From assembly GCF_016125575.1 (NCBI RefSeq), contig NZ_WGLM01000004.1:897475-961474 (forward strand): 64,000 nt of DNA, read 5' to 3'. How positions within the stretch are numbered: the first letter of the stretch is position 1; the number at the start of each line of letters is the position of its first letter. The notes beneath the pieces are model-generated. The model was not told the origin of the DNA, did not search any database, and saw only the letters and a list, made by a program, of their open reading frames with translations. This stretch comes from Limimaricola sp. (lineage in GTDB: Bacteria > Pseudomonadota > Alphaproteobacteria > Rhodobacterales > Rhodobacteraceae). Position numbers and translations under genes: made by a program. Shown piece after piece: positions 48,883-59,449 of the stretch.

Positions 48883-49124
48883 TCTTGCCTCCGTGTTTCG
48901 GCGCCCAATCTGGCCCGTGCCGAAGGCGGTGGCAATGGGGACGCGGGCAGGCGGAAAATGCGCGGCAGAGCCGGTTATCCCCAAGAAACTGCTTTACAGG
49001 ACACCCATTCAACCCGCACGATATGTTGTAGGGGCGGATCGGGAACCCCACCGCCTCTTGAGCAGGCACCAAGCGTTTGGGGGCGCCTTGGCGAACCAAC
49101 GCTACAACAAATGAGGCCGAGCAG

Positions 49125-49628
49125 ATGGCACTGTCCGAGCAGTATGTCGATGAGGGTGATATCCATCCCATCGACGTGGTTGAGCACATCGCCACACATC
49201 ATGACTGGGAATTCGACCGGATCGCTGACGACCAGATCGCGATGGCCGTCGAGGGCCAGTGGCGGACCTATTCGTTAACGCTGGCGTGGTCAGGAGCGGA
49301 CGAAACCCTGCGCCTGATCTGCACCTTCGAGATGGAGCCACCTGCCGAGAGGCTGCCCGCGCTTTATGAAACGCTCAACCGGGTCAACGACATGTGCTGG
49401 GCGGGCTCGTTCACCTGGTGGGGTGAACAGAACCTGATGGTCTATCGCTACGGCCTTGTCCTGGCGGGCGACCAGATTGCCAGCCCCGAGCAGATCGACA
49501 CCATGATCGGTGCCGCAGTGATGAGCGCTGAACGCTTCTATCCGGCGTTCCAGTTGGTCGCATGGGCCGGGCGCTCCGCCGAGGATGCGGTCAAGGTCGC
49601 CATCGCCGAGGCGTACGGGCGCGCTTGA
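49125..49628 (+). CDS. YbjN domain protein
   Basis: 167 residues from ATG 49125. WEFDRIADDQIAMAVEGQW, LICTFEMEPP and the closing LVAWAGRSAEDAVKVA are those of the alphaproteobacterial YbjN family, related by fold to type III secretion chaperones; function unknown. GAGG precedes the start. Its neighbour proC is co-directional 54 bp on. Confidence 0.85.
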   Translation: MALSEQYVDEGDIHPIDVVEHIATHHDWEFDRIADDQIAMAVEGQWRTYSLTLAWSGADETLRLICTFEMEPPAERLPALYETLNRVNDMCWAGSFTWWGEQNLMVYRYGLVLAGDQIASPEQIDTMIGAAVMSAERFYPAFQLVAWAGRSAEDAVKVAIAEAYGRA

Positions 49629-49682
49629 ACCCCGCGCGCGCGGGCCGTAACACTGGCCCCCGCAGACGGTGGAGGCATGCCA

Positions 49683-50490
<808 letters not shown>

Positions 50491-50498
<8 letters not shown>

Positions 50499-50829
50499 GA
50501 TTTCCATCGACGATTTCCTGAAGGTCGACGTGCGGGTGGGCCGGGTCACGCGGGCTGAGCCCTTTCCGGAGGCGCGCAAGCCCGCGATCAAGCTCTGGAT
50601 CGATTTCGGCGACGAGATTGGCGAGAAAAAGACCTCGGCCCAGATCACCGTCCATTACCGGCCCGATGATCTGGTCGGGCGGCAGGTGCTGGCCGTGGTG
50701 AACTTTCCGCCGCGCCAAATCGGCAAGTTCATGTCCGAGGTGCTGGTGCTGGGCCTGCCGGACAAGGATGGGGCGATCGTGCTGATCGGCCCCGACAGCG
50801 AGGTGCCTGCGGGCGGGAGGATGCATTGA
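50491..50829 (+). CDS. csaA: CsaA-like tRNA-binding protein
   Basis: 112 residues from GTG 50491, which lies inside the proC 3' end. A single OB-fold: FLKVDVRVGRVTRAEPFPEA, then SAQITVHY and QVLAVVNFPPRQIGKFMSEV, with the EVLVLGLP end. Related to the tRNA-binding domain of MetRS; Bacillus CsaA binds tRNA and has chaperone-like activity. Middle gene of proC-csaA-dehydrogenase. Confidence 0.92.
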
Positions 50830-51785
50830 AGAAACTTCTTGTGACGCGGGTCATCGCCGAGCCGGTTCTGGAGCAGGCGCGCGCCCTTTTTGACACCACC
50901 GTGCGCACCGCGCCGGGCGGCCTGACCGAGGAAGAGGCCGCCGAGGCGCTGACGCGTTATGATGCGATTTTGCCGACGCTGGGCGATGCCTTTACTGCGG
51001 CCGCATTTGCTCGGGCCGGGGCCGACCTGCGCTGCGGGATGCTGGGCAATTTCGGCGTGGGGTATAACCATATCGACGCCTCCGCCGCGCGGGATGCAGG
51101 CGTTTCCGTCTCGAACACACCCGACGTGCTGACCGATGCGACGGCCGATATCGGCATGTTGCTGGTGCTGGCTACCTGCCGCCGCGCCAGCGAGGGCGAG
51201 CGGATGTTGCGCGCGGGCGAATGGGGCGGCTTCGGCCCGAAATCGCTGTTGGGGCTGCAGGTGACCGGCAAGGTGCTGGGCATCGTCGGCATGGGCCGGA
51301 TCGGGCAGGCGGTGGCGCATCGCGGCCATTACGGCTTTGGCATGCCGGTGATCTACTACAACCGCTCGCGCAAGGAGGCACCGATGCCGGCGCGGCAGGT
51401 TGAAACCCTTCACGAACTGATGGGCGAGGCCGATATCGTGGTCGTGACCACGCCCGGCGGTGCTGAGACGACGAAGCTGATCGACGCCGCGGCGATTGCC
51501 GCGATGAGGCCCACCGGCGTGCTGGTCAACATCAGCCGGGGCGAGGTGGTGGACGAGACCGCGCTGATCGAGGCGCTGGAGGCGGGCACGATCGCCGGGG
51601 CGGGCCTTGATGTCTACGAGAAGGAGCCGCGCGTTCCGGAACGGCTCCGGGCGCTGTCAAACTGCACGCTGCTTCCGCATCTGGGGTCTGCCACGGTCGA
51701 GACACGGCAGGCGATGGCGCAGATGGCGCTGGACAACATCATCGCGTGGTCCGAAGGGCGCGATCCGCCGCAGCGTGTAAACTGA
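50826..51785 (+). CDS. D-2-hydroxyacid dehydrogenase (glyoxylate/hydroxypyruvate reductase type)
   Basis: 319 residues from TTG 50826, overlapping the csaA stop by 4 bp. Rossmann motif GIVGMGRIGQAVA near 155; catalytic Arg in NISRGEVVDE, Glu in LDVYEKEP and His in LLPHLGSAT. The substrate-domain motif LGNFGVGYNHID fits D-glycerate/glyoxylate reductases. Substrate assignment is tentative. Confidence 0.9.
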   Translation: MKKLLVTRVIAEPVLEQARALFDTTVRTAPGGLTEEEAAEALTRYDAILPTLGDAFTAAAFARAGADLRCGMLGNFGVGYNHIDASAARDAGVSVSNTPDVLTDATADIGMLLVLATCRRASEGERMLRAGEWGGFGPKSLLGLQVTGKVLGIVGMGRIGQAVAHRGHYGFGMPVIYYNRSRKEAPMPARQVETLHELMGEADIVVVTTPGGAETTKLIDAAAIAAMRPTGVLVNISRGEVVDETALIEALEAGTIAGAGLDVYEKEPRVPERLRALSNCTLLPHLGSATVETRQAMAQMALDNIIAWSEGRDPPQRVN

Positions 51786-51804
51786 ACCGCGGGTGCTTGC
51801 CGGC

Positions 51805-51825
51805 TGAGTATTTGCGCCAAGGTGA
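51805..51825 (+). repeat. Short dispersed motif (GAGTATTTG...CCAAGGTGAA)
   Basis: GAGTATTTGCGCCAAGGTGA is the sequence that ends the two longer repeats (minus of 29305-29320; 35411-35425), here alone between the dehydrogenase and tdk stops. Similar motifs are common at gene ends in this order. Confidence 0.5.
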
Positions 51826-51830
51826 AACGG

Positions 51831-52418
51831 TCAGGCGGGGCGATCGCCAACCGCCTCGCGCCAGTGGCGGCGGCACAGCGAAACGTAGCGGTCATTGCCG
51901 CCGATCGAGACCTGGTCGCCCGTGGTCAGCACGTTGCCGTCGGCATCCTTGCGCACCACCATCGTGGCCTTCTTGCCGCAATGGCAGATCGTGCGCACCT
52001 CGCGCATCTCATCGGCAATGGCCAGAAGCGTGGCCGAGCCGGGAAAGAGGTGGCCGAGGAAATCCACCCGCAGGCCGAAGCACATGATCGGCACGTTCAG
52101 GTCGTCGACCGCGCGGGCCAGTTGCCAGACTTGGTCGGGCGACAGGAACTGCGCCTCGTCAACGAAGACGCAGGCGCAAGGGCCGGTATTGAGCCGCGCT
52201 TCGATCTTGGCGAAAAGATCTTCGCCGGGCGCGAATGTATCGGCAGGCTCGCCGATGCCAATGCGGCTGGCGATCCGGCCGAAACCGGCGCGGTTGTCCA
52301 GCTGGGCGGTCATCAGGTAGGTCTGCATGCCCCGTTCGATGTAGTTGTGTGACGCCTGCAGCAGCACGGTCGACTTGCCCGCGTTCATCGTCGAGTAATT
52401 GAAATAGAGCTTGGCCAT
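51831..52418 (-). CDS. tdk: Thymidine kinase
   Basis: 195 residues. Walker A MNAGKST near 11, DEAQFLS with the catalytic acid, and the zinc-finger Cys residues in CHCGKKATMVVRK and SLCRRH. Type II (cytosolic tetrameric) TK; phosphorylates thymidine in salvage. Convergent with the dehydrogenase gene. Confidence 0.96.
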   Translation of the reverse strand: MAKLYFNYSTMNAGKSTVLLQASHNYIERGMQTYLMTAQLDNRAGFGRIASRIGIGEPADTFAPGEDLFAKIEARLNTGPCACVFVDEAQFLSPDQVWQLARAVDDLNVPIMCFGLRVDFLGHLFPGSATLLAIADEMREVRTICHCGKKATMVVRKDADGNVLTTGDQVSIGGNDRYVSLCRRHWREAVGDRPA

Positions 52419-52479
52419 GGCGCAGCCCTTAGCGCGGGGTTTGCCGGATTGGCAAGCGGTGCGCGCGGGTGCTGGGACG

Positions 52480-52557
52480 CTAGAGGATGGTCAGCAGCGT
52501 CAGGACCGGGGCCAACGGACCGGTCAGAAGGACCGCGAGAAGGAGAAAGATGCTCAT
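52480..52557 (-). CDS. 25-residue hydrophobic ORF coupled to FabH-like gene
   Basis: MSIFLLLAVLLTGPLAPVLT and five more residues: almost wholly hydrophobic, one membrane span with a Gly-Pro break. Its ATG overlaps the preceding stop (ATGA, 52554-52557) and AAAGGAGG lies 2 nt upstream, inside the FabH-like 3' end. Overlap, ribosome site and composition all point to a real small membrane protein; no family is known to me. Confidence 0.45.
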   Translation of the reverse strand: MSIFLLLAVLLTGPLAPVLTLLTIL

Positions 52558-53672
52558 ACCCTCCTTTCGACGATGACGGACCCCACCGAATAGCCTGCGC
52601 CGAAGGAACAGATCAGCCCGATGTCGCCCTGTCCAAGATCGGACGAGTGCTGCGCGAAGGCGATCATCGAGCCCGCCGAAGAGGTGTTGGCATAGTCCTG
52701 CAGGATGTTGGGCTGTTCGCCGGGGCCGGGTTCGCGCCCCAGCACCTTGCGCCCGATATAATCGTTCATCGCCTTGTTGGCCTGGTGCAGCCAAAGGCGC
52801 GACAGGTCATCCGCGCGCAGCCCCTCATCGGCCATGTGGGCGGCGATATGCGCGCTGACCAGCGGCAGCACCTCCTTGAACACCTTGCGGCCGTTCTGCA
52901 TGAACTGCATGTCGCGCCGGTCTTCCATCTGGTCGTGGCTGCGGCGCAGGAAACCGTTGTTGTTGCGGATGTTGTTGGAAAACTGGGTGGCGAGCCGGGT
53001 AGAGCGGACGCGGAAATGCGCGCCTTTGGCCAGGTCCTCGCGTTCCAGTAGGGTGGCGGTGGCGACGTCGCCGAAGATGAAGTGACAATCGCGGTCGCGC
53101 CATTCGAGGTGGCCAGAGCAGATTTCCGGGTTGATCACCAGCGCGCGGCGGATCGAACCGGCGCGGATCATGTCAGTTGCAGTCTGGATGCCGAAAGTGG
53201 CCGAGGAGCAGGCGACGTTCATGTCGAAGGCGAAGCCGCCGGTGCCCAGCAGCGCCTGGATTTCGACCGCGATGGCGGGATAGGCGCGTTCCATGTTCGA
53301 GGCGGCGCAAAGGACGGCATCGACCTCGGACGCCGAGACACCGGCCATCTCCAGCGCCTGCTGCGCCGCCTTCACCCCGATCTCGGCCATAAGCGAGGGT
53401 TCGTCGTCGCTGCGCGGGGCGAAGCTCGGGAACATGCGCGCCGGGTCCAGCACGCCCGCCTTGTCGATGACGTGCCGCTGTTCGATGCCGGAGGCCGCGA
53501 CGATAAACTCGGCCGAGGAATGCGCCTTGGCCTCTGCCGTGCCGGCGGCGATGGCCGCGGCATTCTCGGCGTTCCAGCGGTCGGCATAGGCGTTGAAGGA
53601 GGCGACAAGCTCGGCGTTGGTGATGGTCTCGGACGGGGTGAAGACCCCGGTTCCGGTGATCGCGGCGTGCAT
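52554..53672 (-). CDS. Beta-ketoacyl-ACP synthase III-like protein
   Basis: 372 residues from ATG 53672, with AGGAGG 7 nt upstream. Catalytic triad of the FabH thiolase fold is present: Cys in NVACSSATFG, His in WLHQANKAMN, Asn in DYANTSSAG. It is longer than E. coli FabH (317), with an insertion around residues 30-90. Starts fatty-acid or related acyl-chain synthesis from acyl-CoA and malonyl-ACP. Possibly a second, specialised synthase; no acyl-carrier protein gene is near. Confidence 0.9.
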   Translation of the reverse strand: MHAAITGTGVFTPSETITNAELVASFNAYADRWNAENAAAIAAGTAEAKAHSSAEFIVAASGIEQRHVIDKAGVLDPARMFPSFAPRSDDEPSLMAEIGVKAAQQALEMAGVSASEVDAVLCAASNMERAYPAIAVEIQALLGTGGFAFDMNVACSSATFGIQTATDMIRAGSIRRALVINPEICSGHLEWRDRDCHFIFGDVATATLLEREDLAKGAHFRVRSTRLATQFSNNIRNNNGFLRRSHDQMEDRRDMQFMQNGRKVFKEVLPLVSAHIAAHMADEGLRADDLSRLWLHQANKAMNDYIGRKVLGREPGPGEQPNILQDYANTSSAGSMIAFAQHSSDLGQGDIGLICSFGAGYSVGSVIVERRV

Positions 53673-53817
53673 GCGGGCCCTCCTCGGCTGGTGCGAAGGG
53701 TAAGGGGCGCGCGGGGGGCTGTCGAGAGGCGCGAGATTGTCCTTCGGTTTCGGTCCGCGCAGGCATAGGTTACGGACCAGAACCGGGTGACTGGCCCGGA
53801 GCAGCGAAGGACAAGAC

Positions 53818-54072
53818 ATGGGTATCACAAGCATCATCATCCTCTTGATCGTCGGCGCGATCGCGGGCTGGCTGGCAGGGCAGATCGTCAGCGGCTACGG
53901 CTTCGGGCTGGTCGGCAACATCGTGGTGGGGATCGTGGGCGCGGTGGTGGCCGGGCTGATCCTGCCGCGGATCGGGCTGGGCTTCGGCGGCGGGGTTATC
54001 GTTTCGATCATCCATGCGACGCTGGGCGCGGTGATCCTGCTGTGGCTGATCAAGATCGTGAAACGGGTCTGA
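53818..54072 (+). CDS. GlsB/YeaQ/YmgE family membrane protein
   Basis: 84 residues with three helices rich in Gly: IAGWLAGQIVSGYGFGLVGN and VGIVGAVVAG are the transglycosylase-associated family motif. Stress-linked inner membrane protein of unknown function. AAGGA is 8 nt upstream. Divergent from the FabH-like gene. Confidence 0.9.
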   Translation: MGITSIIILLIVGAIAGWLAGQIVSGYGFGLVGNIVVGIVGAVVAGLILPRIGLGFGGGVIVSIIHATLGAVILLWLIKIVKRV

Positions 54073-54089
54073 CAGGGCGATTTTGCGGG

Positions 54090-54105
54090 CGTCCCCATGG
54101 GGACG
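54090..54105. repeat. 16-bp perfect palindrome
   Basis: CGTCCCCATGGGGACG with no spacer, 17 bp after the YmgE stop. Possible protein-binding site or cruciform; not a standard terminator because there is no loop. Confidence 0.45.
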
Positions 54106-54240
54106 ACTTGCAAGTTTCTGAATTATATAGATATTCTTTGTTGGTATGGCGTGAGCCATGTTGGCCGCACCTGGCGCGTCCACTTTTCAACGGCGTGTTT
54201 GGGGCTATGATACGGGCATCCCGAACAGGAGGATTTGCGC

Positions 54241-54633
54241 ATGTCGAAGACCGTGAAAGACTACATCGCCGAGGCCAACGCGGTGGTGCCGCGCGTGACC
54301 AAGGCAGAGGCCGAAGAGATGATCGCCTCGGGCGCTCTGGTGGTCGATGTGCGGGACGAACCGGAGGTTGCCAAGTCCGGCAAGGTGGCCGGGGCGCACC
54401 ACGTATCGCGCGGGATGCTGGAGTTCCGTGCCGACGAGGGCACGCCCTATCACGACCCCGCCTTTCGCCGCGACCGGCCGACGATCGTCTATTGCGCCTC
54501 GGGCGGACGCTCGGCGCTGGCCGGCGCACGGCTGAAGGAAATGGGCTATGAAAAGGTTTATAACCTTGGCGGGTTCAAGGACTGGGCCGAGGCCGGCGGC
54601 GCGGTGGAGCACCCGATCGATCCGGGAATGTAA
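54241..54633 (+). CDS. Rhodanese-like domain protein
   Basis: 130 residues from ATG 54241, with AGGAGG 8 nt upstream. Single rhodanese domain: ALVVDVRDEPEVAKSGKVAG and active-site loop YCASGGRSAL with the catalytic Cys. A longer loop (RGMLEFRADEGTPYHDP) is characteristic of this subfamily. Transfers sulfane sulfur or binds it; role unknown. Confidence 0.9.
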   Translation: MSKTVKDYIAEANAVVPRVTKAEAEEMIASGALVVDVRDEPEVAKSGKVAGAHHVSRGMLEFRADEGTPYHDPAFRRDRPTIVYCASGGRSALAGARLKEMGYEKVYNLGGFKDWAEAGGAVEHPIDPGM

Positions 54634-54730
54634 GCGTGGCTTGCCCGATTTGGGCGGCGGGCCTGATCCTTGGGGCCGATGATTTGCGAGCTTTGGCGAA
54701 TGGAATGACGCCGGGCGTGGTTGGCGTGCG

Positions 54731-55225
54731 ATGACCATGGGCGTGACGATCATCGTGATCGGCGTGGCGCTGATGGCCGTCCTGTTGGTCGGCCTCCTGT
54801 TGCGACCCGGCCGGGTAGCAGAACCCGAGCTTCCGCGCATCCTTGTCGACGGGTCCAACGTGATGTTCTGGGACGACGAGACGCCGAAGATCGAGACGGT
54901 GTCACGGGTCGTCTGGGTGCTGCGTGACCAAGGCTACAAGCCGGGTGTGATTTTCGATGCCAGCGCGGGCTACAAGATCGTCGGGCGATACCAGGACGAC
55001 GCCGAACTTGCCGCCCTGCTGGACCTGCCCGCCGAACAGGTGCTGGTTGTTCCCAAGGGGACGATCGCCGATACCTACCTGCTTGGTGCCGCGCGCGACC
55101 TTGGTGCGCGGATTGTCACCAATGACAAGTACCGGGACTGGGCCAAGGACTTCCCCGAGGTGCGCCGGCCGGGCCACCTGATCCGGGGCGCCGTCAAGAA
55201 GGGAAAGGTGCGGTTGGAGGTGTAG
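54731..55225 (+). CDS. Membrane-anchored NYN/Zc3h12a-like nuclease
   Basis: 164 residues. One N-terminal membrane helix (about 5-24), then an NYN/PIN-like fold: ILVDGSNVMFWDD (Asp40), an acid at 114 (TIADTYLL) and Asp132 in IVTNDKYRDW. These are the metal-binding acids of the RNase_Zc3h12a group; FPEVRRPGHLIRGAVKKG is basic, as for RNA binding. An RNase tethered to the inner membrane is inferred; substrate unknown. Confidence 0.8.
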   Translation: MTMGVTIIVIGVALMAVLLVGLLLRPGRVAEPELPRILVDGSNVMFWDDETPKIETVSRVVWVLRDQGYKPGVIFDASAGYKIVGRYQDDAELAALLDLPAEQVLVVPKGTIADTYLLGAARDLGARIVTNDKYRDWAKDFPEVRRPGHLIRGAVKKGKVRLEV

Positions 55226-55309
55226 GGGGGCGTTGGATGAGCCTTGGCTGCGCATGCCACACTTATGGCCGGCGTTGCCCCAGAGCCCTGGCCGGGTCGT
55301 TTCGGCCCC

Positions 55310-55774
55310 CTACATTGGAGGGAATTGACCAGGGTAGCGGCGCCAGTTTCCGGTTCCACCGACCGTTCCGGCATAATATGGCGTCTGTTGCATGCTATAG
55401 GTTGACGGCGCGGCTCCGCCGCATCCCTGTTCTGCCTGAGCCTTGACCAGCGCATCGTAATGCCCGCGGGCCGAGGCGAGCTGTGCCGACTGATCTACCG
55501 TCAATGGCAGTGCAAAGACGGCGGGCCAGAAGATGACCAGTGACGTTGTGACAAGCGCTGTATCCCATTGCGCCGAATTGCGCTGCTGGGCAGTCACGTA
55601 AACCACGTAATGCGCAAGATTCTGCCTTTCCTGTGCAAGTTCCTGGCAGGTGGCACCACGGTAAATAATGCTGGGAATGTACGTTGCAGGCACGTTGCTT
55701 GCCTGCTCGGCACAGCCCGAAATTGCAGTCGCGCCGATTAAGGCGGCGGCATGAAGGAAGCGGTTGAATTGCAT
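55310..55774 (-). CDS. Hypothetical lipoprotein
   Basis: 154 residues. Signal peptide 1-20 with lipobox AISG/C21, so lipidated by Lgt. The mature part has a Cys pair region (CQELAQERQNLAHYVV) and one hydrophobic segment, SLVIFWPAVFALPL, near residue 80. The C-terminus is Tyr/Gly/Pro-rich. No known family; similar small lipoproteins with a mid hydrophobic stretch occur in Rhodobacterales. Confidence 0.65.
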   Translation of the reverse strand: MQFNRFLHAAALIGATAISGCAEQASNVPATYIPSIIYRGATCQELAQERQNLAHYVVYVTAQQRNSAQWDTALVTTSLVIFWPAVFALPLTVDQSAQLASARGHYDALVKAQAEQGCGGAAPSTYSMQQTPYYAGTVGGTGNWRRYPGQFPPM

Positions 55775-56060
55775 GTAAGTTCCTGACGTTGGCAGCGTTA
55801 TCTATTGGCGCATGCAGCCAGTCCGGAGTCAATCCCGGTGAAAATGCGAATTGGATAATTACATCTCAAATATATATAGATATGCGATTGCTTTTCGGAA
55901 ATGCCAGGGCTTATCTCTTATTATGTAAATGACCTACTTTCGATAATATGGCCTACCTTTCCGACCATAGCCCAAATCGTTCCTGTTGGCAGGGGCGTCC
56001 AAGCGGACCTGTTGGCGCGAGGGCGAACTCGGCGAAGTGCTTCGGCCCGAGGGCAGCGCG
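55775..56060. other. AT-rich gap before the lipoprotein gene
   Basis: 286 bp with no supported gene. The part at about 55845-55965 is strikingly AT-rich (runs such as CAAATATATATAGATATGC) in an otherwise high-GC chromosome. It holds the lipoprotein promoter; no clear hairpin for uvrB was found. Confidence 0.5.
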
Positions 56061-58268
56061 CTACCTCCGCCCCGGCCTGCTCTTCCCGCCCCGCTGCCCC
56101 GGCCGCCCGGCCGTTGACCTTCCGCTCATTTTGCTTGCCTCATCCACCGCCCTGTCAACGGCCTGTTGCCGCGCCAACGGGTCGTCGGAGATGACAAGGT
56201 CGACGGTTTCCAGCCGCTTGATCTCGTCGCGCAGGCGCGCGGCCTCTTCGAATTCGAGGTTCTCGGCAGCCTTGCGCATGTCGGTGCGCAAGCCGTCCAG
56301 CACGGCCTCGAGGTTGGCGCCGTGCAACGGCTTGTCGACCCTCGCGGTGACGCGGGCCATGTCCACGTCGCCCTTGTAGAGGCCGGCGAGGATGTCCTCG
56401 ACGTTCTTCTTGACCGTGGTGGGCGTGATGTTGTGCTCGACATTATAGGCGATCTGCTTGGCGCGCCTGCGGTCTGTCTCGCGCATGGCGCGTTCCATGC
56501 TGCCGGTAATGCGGTCGGCATACATGATGACGCGGCCGTCGACGTTGCGGGCAGCGCGGCCGATGGTCTGCACCAGCGAGGTTTCCGAACGCAGAAACCC
56601 CTCCTTGTCCGCATCCAGAATGGCCACCAGCCCGCATTCGGGGATGTCGAGGCCTTCGCGCAGCAGGTTGATGCCGATCAGCACGTCGAAGGCACCAAGG
56701 CGCAGGTCTCGCAGGATCTCGATCCGCTCGATCGTGTCGATGTCGGAATGCATGTAGCGCACCCGGATGCCCTGTTCGTGCATGTATTCGGTCAGGTCTT
56801 CGGCCATCCGTTTGGTCAGCGTGGTGACAAGCGTGCGATAGCCATCAGCGGCGACCTTGCGCACCTCGTCCAGCAGGTCGTCGACCTGCATGTCCACGGG
56901 GCGTATCTCGACCTTGGGGTCGATCAGGCCGGTGGGGCGGATGATTTGTTCGGTAAAGACACCGCCGGCCTGCTCCAGCTCCCACGCGGCGGGGGTGGCG
57001 CTGACGAAGACGGATTGCGGACGCATCGCGTCCCATTCCTCGAACTTCAGCGGGCGGTTGTCCATGCAGGAGGGCAGGCGGAAACCATGCTCGGCCAGCG
57101 TGAATTTGCGCCGATAGTCGCCCTTGTACATCCCGCCGATCTGCGGAACCGAGACGTGGGATTCATCGGCAAAGACGATGGCGTGGTCGGGGATGAATTC
57201 AAACAGGGTCGGCGGCGGTTCACCCGGCGCACGACCCGTCAGATAGCGCGAATAGTTCTCGATCCCGTTGCACACGCCGGTCGCCTCGAGCATCTCAAGA
57301 TCGAAGTTGGTGCGCTGTTCCAGCCGCTGGGCCTCCAGCAGCTTGCCCTCGGCCACCAGCTGGTCGAGGCGGATGCGCAGCTCTTTCTTGATGCCCTGAA
57401 TGGCCTGCTGCATCGTCGGTTTCGGCGTGACGTAGTGAGAATTGGCATAGACGCGGATCTTGTCGAAGCTGTCGGTCTTTTCGCCCGTCAGCGGGTCGAA
57501 CTCTGTGATGCTTTCCAGCTCTTCCCCGAAAAACGAGAGCCGCCATGCCCGGTCCTCAAGGTGGGCGGGGAAGATCTCCAGCGAATCGCCGCGCACGCGG
57601 AAGCTGCCGCGCTGGAACGCCTGGTCGTTGCGGCGGTATTGCTGGGCGACCAGATCGGCCATCACCGCGCGCTGGTCATAGGTCTTGCCGGTGACCAGGT
57701 CCTGCGTCATCGCGCCGTAGGTCTCGACGGAGCCGATGCCGTAGATGCAGCTGACCGAGGCCACGATGATCACGTCGTCACGTTCCAGCAGCGCGCGGGT
57801 GGCCGAGTGGCGCATCCGGTCGATCTGTTCGTTGATCTGCGATTCCTTCTCGATATAGGTATCGCTGCGCGGAACGTAGGCTTCGGGCTGGTAGTAGTCG
57901 TAGTAGCTGACGAAGTATTCGACTGCGTTTTCCGGGAAGAAGCCCTTGAATTCGCCGTAAAGCTGGGCCGCCAGAGTCTTGTTCGGTGCAAGGATGATCG
58001 CCGGGCGCTGGGTTTCCTCGATGATCTTGGCCATGGTGAAGGTCTTGCCCGTGCCTGTGGCACCCAACAGGACCTGGTTACGCTCGCCCGTGTTGATCCC
58101 GCCGGCCAGTTCGGCGATCGCCGTGGGCTGGTCGCCGGCTGCCTCGAACTCGGTCTTCAGCACGAACCGCTTGCCGCCTTCCAGCTTCTCACGCGTCTTC
58201 ACGTCGGGGGCGGGATTGGACAGCACGGGCGGGCGTTCTGGCAGACTGTCGGAATGGGCATAGGCCAT
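56061..58268 (-). CDS. uvrB: Excinuclease ABC subunit B
   Basis: 735 residues from ATG 58268, with AAGGAG 8 nt upstream. Walker A GATGTGKT near 74, the beta-hairpin [12 protein letters not shown] near 125, DEXH-type VFADESHVS, the helicase motif V/VI (RIIR-less form [15 protein letters not shown]) and a C-terminal UVR domain ([18 protein letters not shown]). Damage-verification subunit of nucleotide excision repair. About 40 residues longer at the N-terminus than E. coli UvrB, plus a Gly/Arg tail. Confidence 0.98.
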   Translation of the reverse strand: MAYAHSDSLPERPPVLSNPAPDVKTREKLEGGKRFVLKTEFEAAGDQPTAIAELAGGINTGERNQVLLGATGTGKTFTMAKIIEETQRPAIILAPNKTLAAQLYGEFKGFFPENAVEYFVSYYDYYQPEAYVPRSDTYIEKESQINEQIDRMRHSATRALLERDDVIIVASVSCIYGIGSVETYGAMTQDLVTGKTYDQRAVMADLVAQQYRRNDQAFQRGSFRVRGDSLEIFPAHLEDRAWRLSFFGEELESITEFDPLTGEKTDSFDKIRVYANSHYVTPKPTMQQAIQGIKKELRIRLDQLVAEGKLLEAQRLEQRTNFDLEMLEATGVCNGIENYSRYLTGRAPGEPPPTLFEFIPDHAIVFADESHVSVPQIGGMYKGDYRRKFTLAEHGFRLPSCMDNRPLKFEEWDAMRPQSVFVSATPAAWELEQAGGVFTEQIIRPTGLIDPKVEIRPVDMQVDDLLDEVRKVAADGYRTLVTTLTKRMAEDLTEYMHEQGIRVRYMHSDIDTIERIEILRDLRLGAFDVLIGINLLREGLDIPECGLVAILDADKEGFLRSETSLVQTIGRAARNVDGRVIMYADRITGSMERAMRETDRRRAKQIAYNVEHNITPTTVKKNVEDILAGLYKGDVDMARVTARVDKPLHGANLEAVLDGLRTDMRKAAENLEFEEAARLRDEIKRLETVDLVISDDPLARQQAVDRAVDEASKMSGRSTAGRPGQRGGKSRPGRR

Positions 58269-58415
58269 GGGGGCGACTCCTTGGGCAACCTGCCTAGAAT
58301 TGATCCCTTTTTGTTCCGGTTCAAGGGCGCAGACCCGCCGAGCCCGCGTCGCGGCCTTGTCCGGGCGCAAGGCGAGGGCTAAGGCCGACCCGCATAGCGG
58401 GCTGGCGGAGGCATC

Positions 58416-59000
58416 ATGGAACAGGCATTTCCGGGCAACCTTGCACTTTTTGCGCTTCTCAACGCGAGCGCTCAAGCGCCGGGATGGGCCGTCGGGCTGG
58501 CGGTGTTTCTGGCCAACGGACTGATCTGGGTCTTGCTGGCAGGGCTGATCGCGCTGTGGGTCGCGGGTCCGGCGGCGATGCGGCGGGCGTTGATGGCCGC
58601 GGGTCTTGCGCTGGTGATCGGGATGACGTTGGCGCTGGGCGTGGCGTCGATGAACGCGGCACCGCGCCCGTTCATGGCCGGGATCGGCCATACGCTGGTT
58701 GCCCATGCTGCCGACTCGTCCTTTCCCAGCGACCATGCGACGCTGTTCTGGTCGCTTGGGCTGGGCCTGCTTCTGGCCACGCCGATGCGTGCGCTCGGAT
58801 GGGCGATCACGCTGGCAGGTGGCGCGGTGGCCTGGGCGCGGGTCTATCTTGGCGTCCACTTTCCGCTGGATATGGCGGGATCGGCACTGATCGCACTGAT
58901 CGCTGCGCTTGCAGCCCGCGCGATCCTTCGCCGTGTCGGGCCGGGGCCGCTTGACGCGATCGAGACGCTCTATCGGCGCGTGCTGCCGGTCTCGCGCTGA
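58416..59000 (+). CDS. PAP2 family phosphatase (BcrC-like)
   Basis: 194 residues, five or six membrane helices. Phosphatase motifs: [13 protein letters not shown] (PSDH, typical of BcrC undecaprenyl-diphosphatases) and [12 protein letters not shown]. Recycles undecaprenyl pyrophosphate in the membrane or dephosphorylates a related lipid. Divergent from uvrB. Confidence 0.87.
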   Translation: MEQAFPGNLALFALLNASAQAPGWAVGLAVFLANGLIWVLLAGLIALWVAGPAAMRRALMAAGLALVIGMTLALGVASMNAAPRPFMAGIGHTLVAHAADSSFPSDHATLFWSLGLGLLLATPMRALGWAITLAGGAVAWARVYLGVHFPLDMAGSALIALIAALAARAILRRVGPGPLDAIETLYRRVLPVSR

Positions 59001-59084
59001 GGTCGTCGGTCGACGGGCCCACTGCGGGCTTGCAGGCGCGCGCGGTTTTGCCGATAACGCCAAGGCTAGTTTCAGGGGACGATC

Positions 59085-59396
59085 ATGCGCGCACGCATCT
59101 ACAAACCAGCCCGTACCGCGATGCAGTCGGGCACGGCCAAGACCCATGAATGGGCGCTGGAGTTTGCGCCGGCCTCGGCCCGCGAGGTTGATCCGCTGAT
59201 GGGCTGGACCAGTTCTTCCGACATGGAAAGCCAGGTGCACCTGCGGTTCGAGACGAAGGAAGAGGCGCTGGCCTATGCCGCGCATCATGGCATCGACGCC
59301 GAAGTTCAGGAACCCAAGGAGCGCAAGTTCAACCTGCGCCCCGGCGGCTACGGCGACAACTTCTCCTCCAAACGCCGCGGCGCCTGGACCCACTGA
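59085..59396 (+). CDS. NDUFS4-like complex I accessory protein
   Basis: 103 residues. [20 protein letters not shown], then [34 protein letters not shown] and [16 protein letters not shown] is the ETC complex I 18-kDa subunit (NDUFS4) pattern. In alphaproteobacteria it is a supernumerary subunit shared with mitochondria. Encoded away from the nuo operon. Confidence 0.93.
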   Translation: MRARIYKPARTAMQSGTAKTHEWALEFAPASAREVDPLMGWTSSSDMESQVHLRFETKEEALAYAAHHGIDAEVQEPKERKFNLRPGGYGDNFSSKRRGAWTH

Positions 59397-59449
59397 GATC
59401 GGCAAAAACGCTGGCCCGATTGCGGCCAAGCGGGTAGGACACCGGCAGC

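Noticed and set aside
58300..58330. GTTCCGGTTC near uvrB as an SOS (LexA) box
   Set aside because: The alphaproteobacterial site needs GTTC repeats 7 bp apart; here the spacing is 2 bp.
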